DNA of 64,000 bases from Dyadobacter tibetensis Y620-1 (lineage in GTDB: Bacteria; Bacteroidota; Bacteroidia; Cytophagales; Spirosomataceae). The stretch is taken from the NCBI RefSeq assembly GCF_000566685.1, contig NZ_AZQN01000004.1, positions 248,001 to 312,000 of the forward strand. The letters are read 5' to 3'. The position numbers were made by a program, and so were the translations under genes. Below, in pieces: positions 1 to 9,274 of this stretch (its first letter is position 1; each line of letters starts with the position of its first letter). The notes under the pieces were generated by a model, which was not told the DNA's origin, made no database searches, and saw only the letters and a program-made list of their open reading frames with translations.

Positions 1-1599
1 ATAGTTCAGGTAAGCCGAATCCAACGGTATGGATTCTCGGATAGCAGCAAAGGCACTGGCAGAAATCTTTCCGGTCTTCAGTTTTATATCCAACCCAGTT
101 CTTCTTTTTCCATTCAACACCGTTTCAAACTTTTTCCAGCGGCGAAGATCCCAGAAGCGTTTTCCTTCGAATGCCAGCTCGACCTGTCTTTCCAGCATAA
201 TTGCTTCAAACATCTGCGATCGCGACATATTGGGCTCCAGCCCATAAAGATTGTCAGGCCCTGGGAGTATTCCCGCCCTTTTTCGAAGCGCTGTTAGCTG
301 CAGGTAAGCTTCTTCAAGACGGTTAATTCCACAAGCAGCCTCGGCCAGATTCAGCATCACTTCGGCATAGCGCATCTCAATCCAGTCTCCCCCACTGTTG
401 GTAACTGCACCTGTAGCCAATTGAGGGTCGATGGCCTTACGGCAGTAAAACCCTGTACTGGTCGCCTTCTGCTCCACGGTTTTATTATCCACCAAGTAGG
501 TCCACAGCCGATAACTGGGATTGGCATTGATATGCCAGGTGGTGCCATTGAAAGCGATAGTCTGCTCGAATCGGGGATCCCGATTTTTAAAGAAAAGCTT
601 TTCATCATATCCCGACCCCGGCGCTGAAATACTCTTTCCATTTTTCATTGGAAAAGCCTGAACAAGCTCCCAAGTTGGCTGATTGCTCCCTCCCCCGGTA
701 CCCAAATAGGATGGCCGGGTACTATTGTCCCATCCCTGATTCTTCTGAATCTGATCTCCTGTTTTATTATTATAACCCGTTACCCATACTGCTTCCGGAT
801 TATTGGTTTCCTGAAACCATAATGCAGAAAAACTATTGTTCAATTTAAATCCGTTGGCAGACAAGAGCTCCAACGCTTGCTTATTGGCCTCGTAGGCCGC
901 CTGCCATTTACCCGTTTCATCTTCGGGGTTAAACTGGGGACTTGCCAAAGTCAGCAATATCCGACCCTTATATCCTGCAGCAGCACCACTGGTAATTCTT
1001 CCCCAATCGCTTGAATTTGTCCAGGAACCTGGAAGGTTAGCAATTCCAAAATCAAGGTCCTGAACGATTTGTCGGAATGTTTCGGTAGTAGTATTTCTTG
1101 GCAAAGCCGCTTCATCCTTGGCCAGATCTCCAATGCCATCCAAAGGCTCCAGCACCAAGGGAACACCCCCATATAGGCGTACCAACTCAAAATATCGGTG
1201 CGCCCTGAAAAATAAAGCCTGAGCAATCAGTTCCTTCTGATAGCGCTTACTCAAAGAACCAGTGGGTAGTTTAAGTACAAATTGGTTAATGGAGCGTATC
1301 TTACCATAATTATTATTAGGGGCTACAGCGGTTCCAAAATCCGTCACGGTATTGGTCTGCACGGTTCCTTCGAAAAAACGCGTTTCACCCATTATTTCAT
1401 CGGTACATTTCAGGAAATCACCCGTTGGCCAGGTAGGCAGATTCTGGTCATACACATAATCGATATATGCCCTTGCGAGTAAACTATCATTGAATACCTG
1501 TTCTTCGTTGAAAGCGGTAAGGTCTGTTTTGTCCAGGACATTCTCACAGCCAGTGAGAACTAGCATAGACATGAATAAGGTAATATAGCAGGATCTCAT
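1..1599 (-). CDS. SusD/RagB family outer-membrane lipoprotein, partial
   Basis: The minus strand reads open from an ATG at 1599 to the left edge, giving 533 codons with no stop, so the C-terminus lies outside the window. The N-terminus has a hydrophobic signal ending in LVLTGC, a lipobox whose Cys would be lipidated. Typical SusD segments follow: the ARAYIDYVYD helix, an AQALFFRAHRYFELVRLYG TPR-like stretch, and near the edge ERQVELAFEGKRFWDLRRWK. SusD proteins form a lid over their TonB-dependent SusC partner at the cell surface and capture oligosaccharides or other nutrients. It starts 11 bp after the susC stop, so the two are co-transcribed. The substrate cannot be told from the sequence. 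Confidence 0.93.
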   Translation of the reverse strand, partial: MRSCYITLFMSMLVLTGCENVLDKTDLTAFNEEQVFNDSLLARAYIDYVYDQNLPTWPTGDFLKCTDEIMGETRFFEGTVQTNTVTDFGTAVAPNNNYGKIRSINQFVLKLPTGSLSKRYQKELIAQALFFRAHRYFELVRLYGGVPLVLEPLDGIGDLAKDEAALPRNTTTETFRQIVQDLDFGIANLPGSWTNSSDWGRITSGAAAGYKGRILLTLASPQFNPEDETGKWQAAYEANKQALELLSANGFKLNNSFSALWFQETNNPEAVWVTGYNNKTGDQIQKNQGWDNSTRPSYLGTGGGSNQPTWELVQAFPMKNGKSISAPGSGYDEKLFFKNRDPRFEQTIAFNGTTWHINANPSYRLWTYLVDNKTVEQKATSTGFYCRKAIDPQLATGAVTNSGGDWIEMRYAEVMLNLAEAACGINRLEEAYLQLTALRKRAGILPGPDNLYGLEPNMSRSQMFEAIMLERQVELAFEGKRFWDLRRWKKFETVLNGKRRTGLDIKLKTGKISASAFAAIRESIPLDSAYLNY

Positions 1600-1610
1600 G
1601 TAGCTCAGTG

Positions 1611-4600
1611 TTAAAGTGTAAGGTTCAAACCCAAAGAAATTGTCCGTAGCACCGGATAGGTATTATAACTTCCGGAGGCATCTTTATAATCATAAGGATT
1701 ATAAAAATTAACTGGATTGATAGCGATCAGATTAATTTTAAGGGACGAAACTCCAATTTTCTGAGAGAAATTCTTCCCAAGAGAATAGGCGAGCTTAAAA
1801 CTTCTCATCCTGTAGGAAAAAGCATTTCTAAACCAAAAGGAGGATACCACGGAGTAGGTATCTTCATAAAAGGGATCGGGATAACGGGCATTGGGATTTT
1901 CAAGAGTAAAATGATCGGCCCAAAATACGGGTTTGGACAATTGATTGGTGGCTTTCTTACGCGCATCACCTTCTATAACTGCCTGCCCTCCAAAGGACCC
2001 TCCGGTTACGATATCCATGCTAAAATTACGATACGAAAGCCCCAGGGAGAGTCCCATTCCATAATGGTTGCCCGCTTTTCGAGTCAGCCAGTCCTGATCA
2101 TCTTCGGTTATTTTACCGTCAGGAGCAGCATAGCTGCCGTCTGGCTGCCGGGGTCCACGAATATCCTGATAATAGAGCATTCCAGGCTTGGGGGCCTGCC
2201 CAAACAGGGTATATCCAGGAACCTTTTCCAGATAACGCTCTACATCCTGCTCGGAACGGAACATTCCCAGATAGTGATAGCCCTGCACTCCCCGATCACT
2301 TGAATAGCCATTGGGATCTTTCCAGGAACCCCGATTAATATCCTCCACATCCACATAGATATTCTTATCGTCATTCCAGGAGAAAAACCCGCGAAGGGAG
2401 TACCCCAGGTTCTGGCCGATTTTATCCCTCCACCCCAATGCGAACTCGGTACCAAATGAATTAACGGTAGCATAGTTTTCTGCAGGCATGGCCGAACCTA
2501 TAGTGAGGGGTACAGAAGCGGTGAGCGTTGTCAAAAGATTATAACCGTGATCATGAAATAAATCCAGGCTTGCCGATAACCGATTATTCATAAATTCGGC
2601 ATCGATACCGACATTCTTTTTAGTCATATCGTCCCAGCGTCCGTGATAATTGGGAAGTTTTTCCAATTTAATTCCAACCGTACGGTCGCTATTGCCCCCA
2701 AAAACGGCTCCATTAGAAGCCTGAGGAGTATAACGCTGCAGCCATTGCCAGTTGGCAGTTCGGTCGCCTCCCAAAAACCCAATGGAAGCCCGTACCTTAA
2801 GAAAATCGATAAAGGACATTTTTTGCTTCATGAATTTCTCCTCCGACAAAACCCATCCTGCAGAAAAACTAGGAAAGGTCCCCCAACGATACTCCGGAGC
2901 GAATTTCGTGGAGGCATCTCTGCGAAAGGCAAATTCAAACAAATATTTATTAGCAAATGAGTAGTTCAGCCGGCCAACATAAGACAATACCCCGGCCTCA
3001 TTGGCTGCATTGGGGCCGATATCTTTGTTTCCTAATGCAGACATAAGATAATCGTTCCCCCCTTCAAAGATCCCTTCTTTTGAGGTGGCAATACTTTCTG
3101 CATAAAGTTCCGAACGCTCCAGTACCGCCAGAGCGCTTATAGAATGGCGGCCAAAATCACGTGCATAATGTAAATTGACATTAAACTGATAGGAATCACT
3201 ATAGCCGGGATTAAAACGTAGCATATCCGCATTTTTTAGCCGGGTAGCCGGATTTGGCGTGCCTCCATAGATATGCTTGTTTTCTCCCAACATGGAAAAG
3301 CCATATACCTTATAGTAGGTCCCAAACTGCTTCCCCCAGTCATTGCCCAGATTCCGATTATAGACCATTTTGGCCTTCAAACCTTTCACAAAAGGCACCT
3401 CATATTCCAGATAGGCATTAACGTTCATAACTACCCCTCGCGATTTGGTATAATTATCAAGGCGTTGCCCTTCAAAGAAATGAAAGCCTGTACTGCCAGA
3501 TCCCCCGGGCAATAATACGGGAAGCCCATCAATATAGGGGGGTATAAATTGTGGCGTGTTCAGAAGGTTAGTAACATCCTTTTCAGGATTTTCTCCGCCT
3601 TGTTTCAGGTAAAATAATTTTTGGTCCGACAAGTTTCCACTAAGTCCTATTCCTGCCTTCAGGTGCCGGGCAAGCTTCAGGTCAGCGCTGGCCCTGAAAT
3701 TCCACCTTCGGTTCGAAATCTTATCGACATTGCCATTTTGGTAAAAATAACTAGCACCTGCAAAGTATGTAGCTTTCTCTGTCCCTCCGCTGATGTTGAC
3801 GGTATGGCGCATGGTTAATGAAGGTTTCCAGGCCATATCGAACCAATTGTAATTATTATTTTTAAAATGCTCCAACTCATCCTGAGTATAGAAACTGATA
3901 TTGTTTGACGGTAAGCCCCGGGTCTTGTTATAGTCATTCAGATAGGTTGCCAATTGATAACCGTTCATCATTTTTGATTTGTAGACCGCATCGGCCGACC
4001 CCAAAGTTGCGCTATAGTTAATTTTGGTTTCTCCACTCTTCCCTCTTTTGGTGCGAACCACGATGACCCCAAGTCCCGCCCTTGCACCATAAACGGCCGC
4101 CGCCCCATCTTTCAATACCGAAAAACTCTCAATTTCCGATGCATCCAAAAGTTTAAAATCGTCCTCTGTTCTTACTACATCGTCTATTATGAATAAGGGA
4201 GAACTCGTTCCCCCATCCTTACTGGCCGAGGGAGGGTTACGGATGACAATAGACGCAGCACTTCCCGGCCGGGACGATCCCCCCGAAATCGACACTCCTG
4301 GCAGTTTGGCCGCAATAGCGGATAATATATCTCCAACTGGTAGCTCGTCCACTTCCTTCATATTCACCGTTGCAATGGCCCCAGTGAGATGTGATCGCTT
4401 CTGCTCTCCGTAACCCACTACGACCACATCCTCTAGTGCCTTAACATCGTCCTTAAGTTGTACGTCCAAGTACGTCTGATTTCTTATGCTGATGGTCTGC
4501 TTCTCAAAGCCAACATAGCTAAAGACCAATGCACTACCTTCCCTGGGGACCTGAATCTTAAACTTACCCTCCTCGTCCGTGAGAGTACCTATGGTTGTTC

Positions 4601-4739
4601 CCAGCAACATCACCGAAACCCCTGGTAGAAACTGTCCGGAAATACCATCTCTTACCGCACCTCTTAGTTCACTCGTTTGCGCTATCGCCTCAGCGAACGC
4701 AAACAAACAAATCATAACAAGTAGTATTTTTTTAGTCAT
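1611..4739 (-). CDS. SusC/RagA family TonB-dependent outer-membrane receptor
   Basis: This 1042-residue protein forms a plugged 22-strand beta-barrel that imports nutrients using TonB energy. I chose the ATG at 4739 (MTKKILLVMICLFAFAEAIA, a good signal peptide) over the longer frame from 4805, whose extra 22 residues are not signal-like. After the signal comes a CarboxypepD_reg-like domain (LRGAVRDGISGQFLPGVSV), then the SusC plug signature (VVVVGYGEQKRSHLTGAI) and a long barrel ending in a C-terminal aromatic/leucine strand (LRTISLGLNLTL). There is no N-terminal STN domain, so this is a transporter rather than a sigma/anti-sigma transducer. It pairs with the SusD gene 11 bp downstream. A 32-bp palindrome 129 bp upstream is the likely control site. 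Confidence 0.95.
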   Translation of the reverse strand: MTKKILLVMICLFAFAEAIAQTSELRGAVRDGISGQFLPGVSVMLLGTTIGTLTDEEGKFKIQVPREGSALVFSYVGFEKQTISIRNQTYLDVQLKDDVKALEDVVVVGYGEQKRSHLTGAIATVNMKEVDELPVGDILSAIAAKLPGVSISGGSSRPGSAASIVIRNPPSASKDGGTSSPLFIIDDVVRTEDDFKLLDASEIESFSVLKDGAAAVYGARAGLGVIVVRTKRGKSGETKINYSATLGSADAVYKSKMMNGYQLATYLNDYNKTRGLPSNNISFYTQDELEHFKNNNYNWFDMAWKPSLTMRHTVNISGGTEKATYFAGASYFYQNGNVDKISNRRWNFRASADLKLARHLKAGIGLSGNLSDQKLFYLKQGGENPEKDVTNLLNTPQFIPPYIDGLPVLLPGGSGSTGFHFFEGQRLDNYTKSRGVVMNVNAYLEYEVPFVKGLKAKMVYNRNLGNDWGKQFGTYYKVYGFSMLGENKHIYGGTPNPATRLKNADMLRFNPGYSDSYQFNVNLHYARDFGRHSISALAVLERSELYAESIATSKEGIFEGGNDYLMSALGNKDIGPNAANEAGVLSYVGRLNYSFANKYLFEFAFRRDASTKFAPEYRWGTFPSFSAGWVLSEEKFMKQKMSFIDFLKVRASIGFLGGDRTANWQWLQRYTPQASNGAVFGGNSDRTVGIKLEKLPNYHGRWDDMTKKNVGIDAEFMNNRLSASLDLFHDHGYNLLTTLTASVPLTIGSAMPAENYATVNSFGTEFALGWRDKIGQNLGYSLRGFFSWNDDKNIYVDVEDINRGSWKDPNGYSSDRGVQGYHYLGMFRSEQDVERYLEKVPGYTLFGQAPKPGMLYYQDIRGPRQPDGSYAAPDGKITEDDQDWLTRKAGNHYGMGLSLGLSYRNFSMDIVTGGSFGGQAVIEGDARKKATNQLSKPVFWADHFTLENPNARYPDPFYEDTYSVVSSFWFRNAFSYRMRSFKLAYSLGKNFSQKIGVSSLKINLIAINPVNFYNPYDYKDASGSYNTYPVLRTISLGLNLTL

Positions 4740-4867
4740 TTGCGAATTTTTGGTTAAAGTATGACTATTCGAATAAAATGGCCAAAATAGATTGACATAA
4801 TCCAATTAAAACCACTTTCAAGTCTATTTTCATTATATTTAATAAGCAAGTAAAAGAAAATATTTAT

Positions 4868-4899
4868 TTCTGATAACGTTCCCGGGAACGTTATCAGAA
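4868..4899. promoter_or_regulatory. 32-bp perfect palindrome, LacI-type double operator upstream of susC
   Basis: The two 16-nt arms (TTCTGATAACGTTCCC and its exact complement) meet with no spacer at 4883/4884. Each half contains an AACGTT core, so the element can be read as two face-to-face LacI/GalR-type sites ten base pairs apart. A perfect 32-bp palindrome is not expected by chance in 64 kb. It lies 129 bp upstream of the susC start. No LacI-family gene is in this window, so the regulator would be encoded elsewhere. An RNA hairpin in a long leader is an alternative, but no T-run follows on either side. Confidence 0.7.
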
Positions 4900-5336
4900 G
4901 GCAATTGAAGATATTAAAAATAATTACAAAGTGTAATACTGACACAATATGAAATATACAAAGCTTAGCGAAAGCATTAGAAAACAAACAAAGACATTGG
5001 ACTTTATCAAGAAGGGTCATTCTAACAAACCCTCAATGTCCTAAATCCCCTGATCCTTTGTCCATTACGCTATTCTCCGCTTAATAAAAGGCAAAATCTG
5101 GAAGAAGCAACCTGGACATAGTAGCGATGAATTAGAAACAGCAAAGTCAGGGGTATGCAAGCGTGTAGGTCCCCACAGGCAGCAATGAATACGCATCGCG
5201 CAACTAATATCCTGACACCGGCAGACTAAGGAGGCTACCAGACCATTCAAGGAGTCTGAATAGATAATCAGTTATTTGGTTAATGATCAACCGGAATCTT
5301 TATTTGGAAGCGATATTAAAAATGATTATCGTTGTA

Positions 5337-5355
5337 TGTCAGTAGTTTACTGACA
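5337..5355. promoter_or_regulatory. Inverted repeat TGTCAGTA-N3-TACTGACA, candidate operator
   Basis: Perfect 8-nt arms flank the spacer GTT, ending 37 bp before the start codon of the DUF5996 gene. The size and spacing suit a dimeric winged-helix or TetR-like repressor. An isolated 8-nt inverted repeat can occur by chance once or so in a window this long, so the support is mainly its position. Confidence 0.4.
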
Positions 5356-5392
5356 CGAAAAACACTTTACCATACTATCTAAATCATTCACG

Positions 5393-6310
5393 ATGAACTT
5401 ACCCTACCTCCCATTCGACTCCTGGAAAGAAAGTAGGATCACCCTACACCTAATCTTACAAATCATTGGAAAGATTAGACTGCAGTCTACTCCCCGAAAA
5501 AACCATTGGTGGTTTGTTACGGAATATGTGACTAATAAGGGTTTCTCCACATACGACATTCCGATGAATGACGGCATCAACACCTTCGAAATAACTCTGA
5601 ATATCCGAAAACGTTGCGTACAATTCGAAAACAGCAAAGGGGAAGAAAAAGAAATTCATTTAAAAGACGGATATTCCGTCGGGCAGTTTTACAAGGAAAG
5701 CTTAGCCATACTTTCCGAATGGAACATTCAGCCCAAGTTTGTCGACAAACCCCTGGATATGGGTATCGACAAGCCCTTTGATAAAATCACCGAGTACCAC
5801 CATTACGACTGGGAGGCCATCACTACCTTCTGGCAAATGATGCTCTGGAATGACGGTGTACTTAAGGAATTCAGCGGCCGCTTTTATGGAAAAACCTGCC
5901 CGGTCCATATTTACTGGCACCATTTGGACCTTACCGTTACCAGGTTTTCAGGAAAAAAAATTCCGCAATCCAACCCCAATGCGAGCAAATTGGAAAAGGA
6001 TGCTTATTCACATGAAGTGATCAGCTTTGGTTTCTGGGCCGGAGACGATAATATGCCCGAGCCAGCCTATTATTCGTACACCTTCCCAGCTCCAGACGGC
6101 CTGAAAGAAGAGCCTCTGCAGCCTGACTCGGCCTTCTGGGTAGAGGCCAATGGAAGCCCTATGGCCATGCTAAAGTATAAAGATGTTGTAGAAAGCGCAG
6201 AACCCACCCATACCCTGTTAAACTTCCTGGAAAGCGCTTACCTGGCCGGAGCAAAATTGGCTGAGTGGGATATAGAAAACTTAAAAGTACCTGCCCTGGA
6301 AGAATTATAA
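5393..6310 (+). CDS. DUF5996 family protein
   Basis: This 305-residue cytosolic protein has no signal peptide or membrane segment. It matches the DUF5996 pattern: an N-terminal W-x5-TLHLILQIIGKIRL block, NHWWFVTEYVT with GFSTYDIP near residues 40-60, the central FYGKTCPVHIYWHHLDLTVTRFSG block, then AYSHEVISFGFWAGDDNMPEP and PAYYSYTFPAP, and an FLESAYLAGAKLAEWD C-terminal helix. The family is widespread and its biochemical function is not established. The conserved His, Trp and Tyr residues suggest a ligand-binding or enzymatic pocket, which is inference. It stands alone, with a candidate operator just upstream and a strong terminator 117 bp downstream. Confidence 0.85.
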   Translation: MNLPYLPFDSWKESRITLHLILQIIGKIRLQSTPRKNHWWFVTEYVTNKGFSTYDIPMNDGINTFEITLNIRKRCVQFENSKGEEKEIHLKDGYSVGQFYKESLAILSEWNIQPKFVDKPLDMGIDKPFDKITEYHHYDWEAITTFWQMMLWNDGVLKEFSGRFYGKTCPVHIYWHHLDLTVTRFSGKKIPQSNPNASKLEKDAYSHEVISFGFWAGDDNMPEPAYYSYTFPAPDGLKEEPLQPDSAFWVEANGSPMAMLKYKDVVESAEPTHTLLNFLESAYLAGAKLAEWDIENLKVPALEEL

Positions 6311-6746
6311 AATGCACAATTTCTCTTTCAAAATATTAAATAAATTTCTCTCTTATCCCCCGAGTCAATGGTCGGTTTATAGTAGCCCATCCTATCCATA
6401 ATTGTCATCGCCGATAGTAGAGATGTAAGAACACCCAAACGGTCTGGCCGTTTGGGTGTTCTTATTTTTACCCCTTTATCACCAGGAGTTTATCATCTTC
6501 CAAAGAATTCAAAAATATGAACAGCCCATCCTCCCCACTGCCCAATACATAATTCTTTTCCCCCTATTCCGGGAACCAAAAATGCTGTATATAACTTTGT
6601 ATATACTTAACATATAAGAATATTTCGAAACTGAAAATCGAGATCGTTTTATAATCGTGCTATATTTCTTTTGAGCCTTAGAAAGAGTTGGGCATAGTTT
6701 TATCAAACCGTTAGTTAAAAAAAGAAACAGCCTCAAATTTCGATAA
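6311..6746. other. Intergenic region with a terminator and a weak promoter match
   Basis: This stretch holds the terminator at 6427-6463. A TAACTTTG match to the Bacteroidota -7 element lies at 6592-6599, about 150 bp upstream of the metallophosphoesterase start, but no TTTG -33 element is seen at the usual distance. Nothing else was recognised. Confidence 0.45.
6427..6463 (+). terminator. Intrinsic terminator after the DUF5996 gene
   Basis: Perfect 16-nt arms (AAGAACACCCAAACGG and complement) enclose a 5-nt loop and are followed by ATTTTTA on the plus strand. The stem is strong enough to act on both strands. Confidence 0.85.
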
Positions 6747-7571
6747 ATGATACCTTACTATATCACCAAAAGGGTTGCCCCTGCACTCTTAATTATTTTG
6801 ATCGGGCTGTTTTACTCTTGCGAGGGACTTTTCCATTTCAGTCCTAATGAGATTACCTTAAAAGAAAGTGAGAAAAATCTGAATGCGAAGAACATAGCAC
6901 GTATTCAAAGTCAAGTTCCAAACGACACCCTTCGTTTTATTTTCATGGGTGACACCCAACGGTGGTACGACGAATCCAGTGATTTTATAAAGAGTGCCAA
7001 CGCACAACCCGGAATCTCATTTGTCGTGCATGCTGGCGATATCTCAGATTTTGGCTTGGCTACAGAATTTAAATGGATCAACGACATCATGAAAAATTTA
7101 AAGGTCCCATACGTCACAGTTGTCGGAAACCACGATCTGGTAGCCAATGGACCTCTTGTATATGAATCCATGTATGGTCCAATGGACTATTCATTCGAGT
7201 TTGGCGATAACAAATTCATTTTTGTTAATACGAATTCCCGGGAATATAAATTTAATGGTCGGGTACCAAATTTACCCTGGCTCCTCTCCGAGTTACGAGA
7301 TAATCCTAAAAATAAGAATGCCATTATTATGGCTCATGCCCCACCATTCGATGCGGACTTTGATCCGAGCATGCAGGAGAACTTTTCTAAAATGCTTGCC
7401 AATGACCCGAATGTAAGATTCACCCTCTATGGGCATCAACATACTTTCAAAGACGGAGAGTATTATGGCGATGGCGTTCATTATTTCGTAACTACCAGCA
7501 TGGGCGAAAGAGGTTACCTTTTGGTGAGTAGTTGGAAAGAGGGGTATAAGATCGAACGCGTGCTATTTTAA
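6747..7571 (+). CDS. Calcineurin-like metallophosphoesterase, probable lipoprotein
   Basis: This 274-residue protein begins with a hydrophobic segment ending in GLFYSC at Cys25, a plausible though non-ideal lipobox, so it is probably exported and lipid-anchored. The metal-binding motifs are in order: GDTQ (70-73, the His of the usual GDxH replaced by Gln), AGDISD (98-103), GNHD (129-132), MAHAPP (His199) and GHQH (231-234). The family hydrolyses phosphomonoesters or diesters with two metal ions; the substrate here is unknown. It is followed after 5 bp by an outer-membrane-type protein and the two are surely co-transcribed, suggesting extracytoplasmic phosphate-ester or nucleotide turnover (inference). 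Confidence 0.88.
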   Translation: MIPYYITKRVAPALLIILIGLFYSCEGLFHFSPNEITLKESEKNLNAKNIARIQSQVPNDTLRFIFMGDTQRWYDESSDFIKSANAQPGISFVVHAGDISDFGLATEFKWINDIMKNLKVPYVTVVGNHDLVANGPLVYESMYGPMDYSFEFGDNKFIFVNTNSREYKFNGRVPNLPWLLSELRDNPKNKNAIIMAHAPPFDADFDPSMQENFSKMLANDPNVRFTLYGHQHTFKDGEYYGDGVHYFVTTSMGERGYLLVSSWKEGYKIERVLF

Positions 7572-7576
7572 CTATT

Positions 7577-8173
7577 ATGAAAAAATCCATATTAATTTTT
7601 TGCCTATTCCTTTCTCACCTGGCATGGGCTCAACAGCCTGTGGATTCCCTAATTATCGATAAATGGTATATGCCCGATCATCTAAAGTTGCAATTTGCGG
7701 GCAATATTGGATTTCTATCGGGAGGGCCAGGCTATATTTCGCGTAACCATACCTTAGAAACCGATATTCTCCTGGGTTATGTACCCAAAATTGTAGGAGG
7801 TGACGCCCTGATTTCCTTAACTGCCAAAACAACCTATTCACCATGGCGGATCGATTTGAAAAATGCGCGGTATATAGTCCCATTTTCTATTGGAGCCTAT
7901 TTGAATTACACTTTTGGCCCGCAATTCGATTCCAAGTGGCCAGATTATTATCCCAAAGGATATTACTGGTGGGCTACATCCATTAGACCTGGGGCTTATG
8001 CAGGAGGCAAAGTTGGCAGAAAAGTACAAAACAGAAACAAAATTAAGGGAGTGGAACTCTATTATGAAGTAGGGACTTACGACCTGTTATTGGTTAGCTA
8101 CGTTTTAAACCCAAACTATCTCAAGCCACATGATATTTTAAGTCTATCCCTAGGCATGAAAATTGGGTTTTGA
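7577..8173 (+). CDS. Exported outer-membrane beta-barrel-like protein, unknown function
   Basis: This 198-residue protein opens with a clear signal peptide (MKKSILIFCLFLSHLAWAQ). The mature part is rich in alternating hydrophobic and aromatic residues typical of short outer-membrane strands (KLQFAGNIGFLSGG, YIVPFSIGAYLNYTFGP, GVELYYEVGTYDLLLVSYVL) and ends in a final strand with terminal Phe (SLSLGMKIGF), as barrel proteins do. I cannot assign a named family. Its start lies 5 bp after the metallophosphoesterase stop, so it probably works with that enzyme at the envelope. Confidence 0.75.
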   Translation: MKKSILIFCLFLSHLAWAQQPVDSLIIDKWYMPDHLKLQFAGNIGFLSGGPGYISRNHTLETDILLGYVPKIVGGDALISLTAKTTYSPWRIDLKNARYIVPFSIGAYLNYTFGPQFDSKWPDYYPKGYYWWATSIRPGAYAGGKVGRKVQNRNKIKGVELYYEVGTYDLLLVSYVLNPNYLKPHDILSLSLGMKIGF

Positions 8174-8218
8174 ACCCTGGTATTTCCTATATTCAATTTT
8201 CCACTCCCCAGGTAACTT

Positions 8219-9131
8219 TTAGAATTGCTCCGACACCAGTTCGGCATTAACCATCGCCCCGGCCTTTACGCCCGAAGCAACCGCACCGGAAACGGAGCGC
8301 ATACGCTCACTGTTGTCTCCACAAGCGAAAACCCCACCAATATTAGTTTTCTGCATAGCATCGACAACAATATAGCCTTGCTCGTTTATTCGACAGCCTA
8401 ACAAGGCAGGGACATTTGAATGTTGCTCAAAAGGGAGAGCTGCGTATAGAGCATCAAAATCCTCAATTCGTCCATCCTCAAAAACCAAGCTTCTGATATA
8501 GCCTCCCTCATGATTAACCTTTACAATTCGTTGCCCTACTATCCTGATTTGATGCTTCTCTAGCGTTTGCAATTGATTTGTATCGAAAGCTTCTTTTTCC
8601 GACTTAATTAAGGTTATCTTATCAGAAAGATTCTGAACTAACCCTGCCAGGTGAAAGGCCCGCTCAGCATTGGCCATTATTCCTGTTTTCTTGTTGCGTA
8701 ACTCATAGCCATGGCAATACGGACAATGAACTATGGATATTCCCCAGCAATCAGCAAATCCCTCTATCGGGGGCATGACATCGCTAATTCCGGTGGCAAA
8801 AATCAACTTCCTGGCAGCATACTCCTGTCCTAATTGCGTGCTGACAACGAATCCTGGCCCCATTTCCTTAGCAGCAATAACCTACAGTATCCTCCACGAA
8901 TGATACTGTAGGTTATTGCAGTACCTCAGCTTTTGCTTTAGCAGATATCTCACCGGGCCTCAACCCGTCGTTCGTGATAAAATTATGCGAATATGGCGTC
9001 TGCCGATTGCAGGGTTTGCCACTGTCTACAATCAACACCGCACGCATGGAGCGCCCCAAGGCCATGGCGGCGGATAGACCAGCATAACTCCCTCCAATGA
9101 CTATTATTTCATATTCTTTAAACTGACTCAT
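8219..9131 (-). pseudogene. Thioredoxin-reductase-like FAD oxidoreductase, broken inside an inverted repeat
   Basis: An N-terminal part (9131 down to 8913, starting MSQFKEYEIIVIGGSYAGLSA, an FAD Rossmann motif) and a C-terminal part (frame open down to 8219, with redox pair CPYC, NADPH-domain residues and the FAD motif GGVFACGDNS) together cover a complete protein of about 300 residues, but in different frames. After AEVLQ the frame hits TAA, continues as PTVSFVEDTV, then shifts. Reading the TAA as a Tyr codon and removing GGTT restores a continuous family-like sequence through VIAAKEMGPGF. Both lesions lie in an 18-bp inverted repeat. Without repair this gene cannot make the full enzyme; a sequencing or assembly error at the hairpin is the alternative. 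The longer start at 9182 adds residues that are not family-like. Confidence 0.85.
8874..8919. repeat. Perfect 18-bp inverted repeat with 10-nt loop inside the oxidoreductase pseudogene
   Basis: The arms GCAATAACCTACAGTATC (8874-8891) and its exact complement (8902-8919) flank the loop CTCCACGAAT. One arm carries the premature TAA of the pseudogene and the other carries the extra GGTT that shifts the frame, so the symmetry and the gene damage coincide. Confidence 0.9.
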
Positions 9132-9228
9132 ATCTGTTATTGTTGTTATAGTGATTATTTGACTCGGGTGGCCTGCACCCATGCTGTAAATAATGAAGTC
9201 CCAGGTATACTAGCCCAATCAAACACAT

Positions 9229-9251
9229 TATTTGCAACATTGTTGCAAATA
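9229..9251. promoter_or_regulatory. Operator 1, 23-bp palindrome TGCAAC-N3-GTTGCA type
   Basis: A perfect palindrome with 11-nt arms (TATTTGCAACA and complement) is centred on T9240, about 100 bp upstream of the oxidoreductase start. Its right half overlaps a minus-strand TATATTTG -7 element (9253 to 9246), so a bound protein would block RNA polymerase. The regulator is not identified. Confidence 0.65.
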
Positions 9252-9274
9252 TAAATATATAAAGTCATTTTGAA

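Larger units (their letters stand above)
4740..5392. other. Intergenic region between susC and the DUF5996 gene
   Basis: These 653 bases separate divergent genes. They hold the 32-bp palindrome at 4868-4899 on the susC side and the smaller inverted repeat at 5337-5355 on the other side. The middle (about 4980-5280) contains only short frames without recognisable protein features. I see no RNA gene there. Confidence 0.6.
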
